A stretch of 64,000 bases of DNA, taken from contig JAKJXP020000045.1 of NCBI GenBank assembly GCA_022225965.2, positions 186,001-250,000 of the forward strand, written 5' to 3'. The position numbers and the translations under genes were made by a program. Positions 57,885 to 64,000 of this stretch are shown here, piece by piece (position 1 is the first letter of the stretch; each line of letters opens with the position of its first letter). The notes under the pieces were generated by a model, which ran no database searches, was not told the DNA's origin, and saw nothing but the letters and a program-made list of their open reading frames with translations. The DNA comes from Diatrype stigma. Taxonomy: Eukaryota > Ascomycota > Sordariomycetes > Xylariales > Diatrypaceae.

Positions 57885-58360
57885 ATGGCGAGTAAGTCAA
57901 TCCGGGTATGCCCGTTTTGTGTGTCGACTCGATTTGCTTACAATTGATTCAATAGAATCCAAGAACTCGTCTCAGCACAACCAGTCGAAGAAGGCTCACC
58001 GTAACGGGTATGTCGAGCTGATCCCCTAAGAAATATTTCATAGCGCCGGCCGATTGGGGTCGACGGTGTGCGACTACAGCTTTTATCGAATACCCGACGA
58101 GCGAGATACGCAGTAATGGATAGTTCCGACTGACAAATTTGGCGACGTACAGTATCAAGAAGCCTAAGACCAACCGTTACCCGTCTCTTAAGGGAACCGA
58201 CCCCAAGTTCCGAAGAAACCACAGACATGCTCTTCACGGCACGATGCGCGCTCTGGTACGTTGCTCTCAGAGACTCGAAAATACCTCGCTGCCGTGCAGG
58301 GCCAAAGACTGACAAGAATTACAGAAGGAGAAGGCGGAAGGCAAGCGGGAGACGGCATGA
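57885..58360 (+). CDS. RPL29: 60S ribosomal protein eL29
   Basis: Four exons: 57885-57891, 57956-58007, 58153-58255 and 58325-58360, giving 65 residues. The first exon has only seven coding bases (ATG GCG A). The spliced product begins MAKSKNSSQHNQSKKAHRNG, continues IKKPKTNRYPSLKGTDPKFR and ends EKAEGKRETA; it is very basic and matches eL29 in length and order. eL29 sits on the large ribosomal subunit. An intron placed directly behind the start codon is common in fungal ribosomal protein genes, where it often boosts expression. All donors are GTAAGT, GTATGT or GTACGT. No single exon is long enough to stand out as an open frame. Confidence 0.95.
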
Positions 58361-59400
58361 GTTGTTGACAACTGGTTTTGAAGGCACGACAACACAGGTG
58401 TGCATCGCACCAAGTTCGGGACATGGAGGCAAGGATCATGGAGTCTAGGACTTGCATTTCGCCGGCTTGTATCCAGGCGTAGGTATCTTCTACGGAAAAG
58501 AAGAGGATGAACAAGCAAAAAGCCGAATGAGCTACGATTGCCAACAACGTGCCCCGACTACGTGCGCCCTACGTCCCTCGTGCGAAACCCGTGGGAACTG
58601 ACCCATATTGAACTCCTGGTGGTGAGATGTGTTCCCCGTTGCTTCCCCCTGCAACATGACAACGGCATTAGTGTGTACAGCTCTGAGCCTTTCTCCATGC
58701 TCATGTGCTGAAGGATATCTTCTCGTGCCAAGAGTAACCTACCCGTCTATTACCAAACACCCAAGCTTTCTTTTGCTCCAAGGCAAGAGTGCATGAAGAC
58801 AGGGCAACATACCAAACAAATCGACTATGCTTGTATCGCCGCCCGCCCACTGTTCCCCTTCCATGCGTACCCGGACAGACTACCCAGGGCTGCCAGGTAC
58901 TATCTAGACTTACTTTGCCTAGTAATCTGACATAGCATGTCAATGTTAATATCAATTCGAATTGGAGGGCCCCGAAGTGTATTTGCGATGCTCTTTTCGT
59001 GACATTGCAAGAGGAATGCGGTATATCATCTCTCCAAAAAGTGTGCGTGCATGTCACCAGGTCTAGAGACAGTATATAGGTGATAGGGAAAATATATGGG
59101 TCATCAGGATGAGGTGCTTTATATAGTGACCGCGCTGTCTGATATTCGGCTGTTTCAAGGAGGCACCTACCAAATGCAGGTAGATTGCGTGTCTACTGCA
59201 TTACCGTTAGGTATGTACCGATGTAACGGTAGCCTTTGGATATACTGAGGTCGTTAGGATATGTGATGGTATAGTCGAGACATGCCTTTAATCTTATACG
59301 TTTTGAAGATAAGAATTCGAGTTCTCCATACCAACTGACACAAGAATGAGTTACACAATCACACACATGAAATGCTTACTGTACTACCTACCTATGCAGT

Positions 59401-59940
59401 CTACCTGGGTATATGAATATACTCAACTACCTCACTATCTCTACTATCCGCATTGATGGATCCAGTGTGCCGGTGTCCAATTCGTGTTTTCTTCAGGAAA
59501 CTCGAGTCCAGTCGGAAACTTTCAGGGGAGCCTGTTAGATCCCGAGGATGGACCCCACTTTGTATTAAGCGGCTGAAGTTCAGACAGAAAAGAGACAGAA
59601 CCTTATTACGAACCAAGCGAACCTTCGCCCTGTAGGCTGTATGTATCGTTCCTTGTATCGCTGTTGCGTGTCGCTGCAGCAATGCCCGCGTATGTAGGAT
59701 TCTGTTAGTGCGGTCTAGGTCTAACTCCGTACCTGCTAACGCTAGACTCGCCTGATTTCGCGGCCGTGACATGGGACCGATCGACGCGTGATTCGTCCGA
59801 ATTGGATGGCCCGAGCCACTCGATACCCCTGAACTGGTGTCTACGTTCTGTTCCGAAACATTCGAGGTTGACGAGGTCGCTTTAGAGCTTGACGTGCCCC
59901 ATCCTTGGTCTGTTCCATTTGTTCTGGGGGGGTTCGATGT
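59401..59940 (-). pseudogene. Possible unrecognised gene or gene relic
   Basis: On the minus strand the frame is open from about 59993 to 59401 and reads like protein from about 59940 (Ser/Thr/Gly-rich, then LHTRALLQRHATAIQGTI and AYRAKVRLVRNK). The first ATG is only at 59772. Two intron-like acceptors CTAACAG lie near 59703-59709 and 59530-59536, the second with an unusual GTTCTG donor candidate. If the second is spliced the product would end KAPLKVSDWTRVS. I recognise no family. It could be a real spliced gene whose first exon I cannot place, or a decayed copy. Confidence 0.25.
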
Positions 59941-60436
59941 CGCCTCGAGGCTCTAAACTTATCTTCTGGCCAGGGCTCCCGCAAGCAATTGATGCTGTAT
60001 TTGTACGAAGTATGTATTTAGTATCTCTTAGTAAATACTACCTATGTAGGTATTTACCAACCCGGCAGCCTGGCAGTTAGGCAGTTCTGGTTACGCAGTT
60101 AGGGGAGAGCCTTACCTAAGTACATACATACATACTAGCCTAACCGTAATTCGTATACCTACATATTTTTTTTCTTCTTCCTCCCTATAGAAAGGCACAT
60201 ACGTACGCAAGTCACTAACTCTAGTTGCTTTCTTCCTCCTCTTCGCTCTCCCGTCCTGTCTCCCTCCTAACCTGACTCAAGACCTTGACGGCATTCTGCT
60301 GCCACTGGTTTTGGCTTAGAAACCCCAGATGCTCTTGGAAGCAGCCTATTTTGGAGTTGTACTTTGTAAGTCTTGTTGTACCTGCAGCGAACAAGCCCGA
60401 TATCCTCGCTCGTACGCTTCACCGATATCCATCACC

Positions 60437-60485
60437 TTTGACCACCTTGACCACCTTGACCACCTTCGACCACCTTCGACCACCC
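60437..60485 (+). repeat. TTGACCACC / TTCGACCACC tandem repeat
   Basis: Three 9-bp units, then two 10-bp variants with an inserted C, in the upstream region of Vts1. Confidence 0.8.
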
Positions 60486-61671
60486 TCTTCTTGGGCTGTA
60501 GCTGTTTGCTGCGGCACAAGCTTCCTATTGTCAATAGGGCGAACAAACTCTGACAATAGGTACTTGAGAGGTATTGAGGGCATGTCAAGGCATGTCAGAT
60601 GGTCAAGCATTGTAGATAGATGTTATCGATTCCATGTTAGTGCATGGAATGCCGATTTGATCTACCTATTCTATGCTACCAGCCTTCCCCAGTCTTCACC
60701 GTTACCCAAGTGGCTGCTGTGTCCTCTATCGCCATTGTTCGTTTTCTCTTTGTCCCCCGGTTTGCAGCAGGCTCTTTGAACCGGACAGGCTGTGCACATA
60801 TTGTCAAGCTTTGTGTGGTCCGCCCTTGGAATCCGTATCCCAACAACATTCACTCGTTACCCACCCACAGCCAATCCCTTGAGCTGGGATCTTCATCTGA
60901 CACTTGCGCGTCTCCAGCTACCTAATACAATTTACTACGCCTTTATCAATACGATCCTCGTCTTACTACGTTAGCCGAAACGCCATCCTTTCCTCGACGA
61001 ACTCCTTTGAGGTCAGCAGGCTACTGCAGGAGCTCTCTCGAAAGGAAACACTTTTCGCCCCTGCGTCTAGAACATCGAAGAGTTGACCTCGATCCTCCCC
61101 TACTACAACGCTTTACGACGTCGCCCAGCCGAGGCTAGGAACAGTTCCACCGCCGTCCATCGAACGAAGCTTGCGAGTGGTAGTTGGGACCAACCCTCAA
61201 TCCTTCCCCAAATTCTCTTCGGCGCGTAAACCAACAGCGGTTTCGATCTCAACGTTACATCGATCGGAAGACGAACCCGAGTATTATAGCGAGATCCTTT
61301 GCCAATTACAATATTGGGTAGCATAATTGTTCTACCTTGGACCTTCTCGTACCATACGACATTGGGCCTAAAGTAACACAATCGAACCAACCGATATCGT
61401 GTATCACTGAACTCGTGGTTTTGGAATCGAATTGAAGCTACTTGAAATATTACTTTGGCAACGAACTCCGACGAGTTTGTCACTCACTTCGCGATCAGCT
61501 TAACACCGGATTCTTGCACCTACATATAATTTTCGGTGTTCCATATTGGACTTCTTGAACGATCGCATCCCTGCCGCAACGTAACTGAATATCGCGTTGG
61601 GCTTTTGGCATTATAACCACCACTAGCGACAATATCTTGTAAAACAACGAGACTTTGCCCCGATTTGAACC

Positions 61672-63637
61672 ATGAACCGCAACAGCACACCCGAGGCTGG
61701 TACTGCGTCGTCGCTGCGTCCTCCCGCCTCTAGGACTGTAGGCGCTGGCCACCACCTCCGTGCCTCTGCCGATATGGCAGCTCTGGCTAGTCCTGGCACC
61801 TCAGGCCGCATCCGTCCTTCCTCGGACTTTTATGGTCAGCAAGGCCAAGGTCAGGGCAGCGGAGAGTCGGATCCCCAGGATAAGATGACGCAGCAATGGA
61901 TCGCAGATATCGACCAATATGAGACCACCCTGGAAGAGATGGCGGCCGCTACGCTAGATCAGGATTTCAAGGACGAGTTGAGTGCCATAGAGCAATGGTT
62001 CCGTGTCCTCTCTGAAGCCGAGCGTACTGCTGCTCTGTATGCCCTCTTGCAACAGACCACCCAAGTCCAGATCCGTTTCTTCATCCAGGTCCTGCAGCAA
62101 ATGGGGAAGAATCACCCCATGTCGGGAGTTCTCTCCCCTGCCAATTTTGATAAAGGTGAGTCAGCAAACAAAGCAGATGATTCTTCATCATTTCTTTCTG
62201 ATCTGAGCTGACATTGTCCAATTAGACCCCATGTCTAACCGTCTAAGCGATGCCATGAACAAGCTGAGCGTCGGCTCGGCGAGAAACTCGCTCTCCCAGC
62301 CGCAACCTGCTGCTAAGAGACATTCGGGTCTTGATCAAGGAACTATCAATGCTATGTTCCCCGATGCTGCTGCTGCTATTGCCACTGAGAAGGCCAAGTT
62401 CACACAGAAGACTGGTAACCAGCCACCTTCCAACCGCAATAGCGCCGCTGTCGATGCACGCAATTCGCTTGCCGCGCCAACCATCTCTGGACCAAACGAG
62501 GGACATGAATCGGGCAATCAGAATCCGGCCTCACCGTGGGGTAATAACCACGACCAGGGCAGTTCTAGGCCCAAGTCCTCATCTGGCCAGGCACCTATGG
62601 GCCAGTTTGTGCAGCCTCCGCCGTCTGCAGGCTTACGGTCCCCGCGCCCTCAGCTTGGAGGGAACTCCAACATCCAAAACACTGTTCTGAACACGCCTAA
62701 ACCGGGGGCCGATGATATGTCAATACTCTCTCCGTACGCGAGCAGTGGCAACTGGGCCTCGATGGTCAACACGCCGATGGTTGCTTCGTTCCAGCCGAAC
62801 ACGCCGAACCAGGCTGATATGGTGGCCAACGCTACAGCGATGAAGCTTGCCGCACTATCCACCGTTAACAACCGGTTCGCGCTTGATGACGTCCGCAAAT
62901 ATCGCAGGGCCAGGTCCAACGATGCTCCTGGTGGTCAGCACCAGAATGCGCAACAGGCGGCTAACATACCCGGTGCTAACGTTGTTATGGTCAACGAGCA
63001 TGGTCAAGTTCTTAGTCGAGATCAGATGATCGCCCTGCAGAACCAACAGGGAATGGGTAGTTTCGGCGCGCATCGATCGCGACCGAACTCCCCAGGCATC
63101 GCCATCCAGCCCGCGATGGGCTCCATGCCATTTGCGTCCCCCCAAAACAATGGTTTCTTGAGCGCCTACGACCCGATGCAGAACCCACTCATCAACAATG
63201 GGCTAGGCGGAATCGGCATGGGCCAACTTGGGCTGGGTGCTCCGGACGCCTCGTATCTGTCGGACAACTCGGCTGAAATGCATCGCGGCCGATCGCCACG
63301 TGGACGTCGCGGTAGCTCGAAGCCTCCCGAAGATCCGACCGACCCGACCCTCCTACAGGATATTCCGGCTTGGTTGCGCAGTCTCCGCCTGCACAAGTAC
63401 ACGGATAATCTTAAGGATCTGAAGTGGACTGATTTGGTGGAGCTTGATGACAAGGCTTTGGAAGAACGAGGCGTCAATGCTCTCGGTGCAAGAAGAAAGA
63501 TGCTGAAGGTCTTTGAGCAGGTCCGGGGTAAGCACAATCTTCACCTGGATGCCTGACAGCGTGAATCGGAAGGCAATTTGAGCGTCAATTTTGCTAACCG
63601 TTCTACAGAAGCGAAATCCGATGGGAAACTAGCCTAA
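61672..63637 (+). CDS. vts1: SAM-domain RNA-binding protein Vts1 (Smaug family)
   Basis: Three exons: 61672-62155, 62226-63527 and 63609-63637, giving 604 residues, with both introns in phase 1. The N-terminal region has the conserved helical stretch [21 protein letters not shown] to [21 protein letters not shown] (residues about 85-145), found in Vts1 proteins. The middle is Asn/Gln/Pro-rich and disordered. The SAM domain occupies about 537-595 ([17 protein letters not shown] ... [20 protein letters not shown]). Vts1 binds hairpin RNAs with a CNGG loop and recruits deadenylases. The 29-bp last exon gives the expected end [11 protein letters not shown]; without splicing the frame would end GKHNLHLDA at 63556 instead. 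The splice is preferred because it restores the family C-terminus. Confidence 0.93.
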
Positions 63638-64000
63638 ATACGCCTCTAATGAGGCTCTAATGCATCGCAGTAGCATACACATACACGTTGAAGATGCGAT
63701 ATGCGCTGCGCGAAGGAGAGATTCCGTCCGATGACAGCAATCACACTAGATATGGGGATGGGGCGAGAATCGGACGATGACATGGATTGCGTAGTGGAAT
63801 ATGGGAGGACATGAAAAAGTTTGATCTTAGAGAGAATGGCCATCGCAAGCGAAAGGAAGCGGAATCTCGAGGCGCAGGGCGACTCGGATATCATACTATG
63901 TATCAGTGTATATAATCCTTCTAGCCAGCGTGGTCTTTCTAGCCTCTAATCTGAAGTGGAATGAGCGAAGAAGTCTGTAGTTTGGGATCCGTGATGCATG
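63638..64000. other. Downstream flank of Vts1 at window edge
   Basis: About 360 bases, probably the 3' UTR and beyond. A short minus-strand frame (63646-63894) shows no domain. Confidence 0.5.

Larger units (their letters stand above)
58361..61671. other. Intergenic region with a possible degenerate gene and the Vts1 leader
   Basis: About 3.3 kb. A protein-like minus-strand frame spans roughly 59401-59940 (see separate entry). TTGACCACC tandem units occur at 60437-60485. From about 60100 to 61671 the sequence is probably the Vts1 promoter and long leader. Nothing else is supported. Confidence 0.45.

Noticed and set aside
1..64000. tRNA, 5S/other rRNA genes and CRISPR arrays
   Set aside because: I looked for T-loop GGTTCGANTCC-type boxes, ribosomal signatures and spaced direct repeats and found none that fold or repeat properly; CRISPR is not expected in a fungus.

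Overview
The window looks like nuclear DNA of a filamentous ascomycete (Pezizomycotina, most likely a sordariomycete-type genome). The genes carry short GT-AG introns of about 50-175 bp with CTRAY-like branch sites, there are no operons, GC-rich coding blocks alternate with long AT-leaning intergenic tracts, and several families are typical of filamentous fungi (PalB, UstYa/DUF3328, Vts1, Gtr2, Nhx1). The species cannot be named from the sequence. I support sixteen protein-coding genes with exon structures worked out by hand. Four of them (LVIVD protein, UstYa-like, NADH dehydrogenase B4-like, ribosomal eL29) only become visible once introns are removed.

Left third (1-26.4 kb): a DHCR24-like FAD oxidoreductase (+); a secreted LVIVD/choice-of-anchor-B protein (-); a UstYa-family oxidase homologue (-) beside a secreted Cys-rich protein (-); an endosomal Na+/H+ exchanger (-) divergent from an SLC45/SUT-type sugar transporter (+), which converges on the Rag GTPase Gtr2 (-); a protein with an internal MIF/tautomerase domain (-); and a four-helix membrane protein (-).

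Middle (26.4-47.3 kb): a roughly 210-bp tandem repeat array at 28.2-28.9 kb, an LCAT-like lipase/acyltransferase (-), a glutathione S-transferase (-) and a tiny complex I subunit gene (+). A gene-poor stretch of about 10.7 kb follows, full of low-complexity GTACCTAC-type sequence. It contains the clearest mobile element of the window: an 817-bp element with perfect 94-bp terminal inverted repeats, a TA target duplication and an internal 13-bp minisatellite. An assembly gap with poly-G/poly-C edges lies at 47.1 kb.

Right part (47.3-64 kb): a C2H2 zinc-finger regulator (+), the calpain-like protease PalB/Rim13 of the ambient-pH pathway (-), a peroxisomal-type adenine nucleotide carrier (+), ribosomal protein eL29 (+) and the SAM-domain RNA-binding regulator Vts1 (+).

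The genes are mostly independent housekeeping or signalling genes. Shared themes are endosome/vacuole biology and pH/ion signalling (Nhx1, Gtr2, PalB), but neighbouring position gives no evidence of a cluster. The only pair that could form a small specialised-metabolism unit is UstYa plus the Cys-rich secreted protein, and that is speculative.
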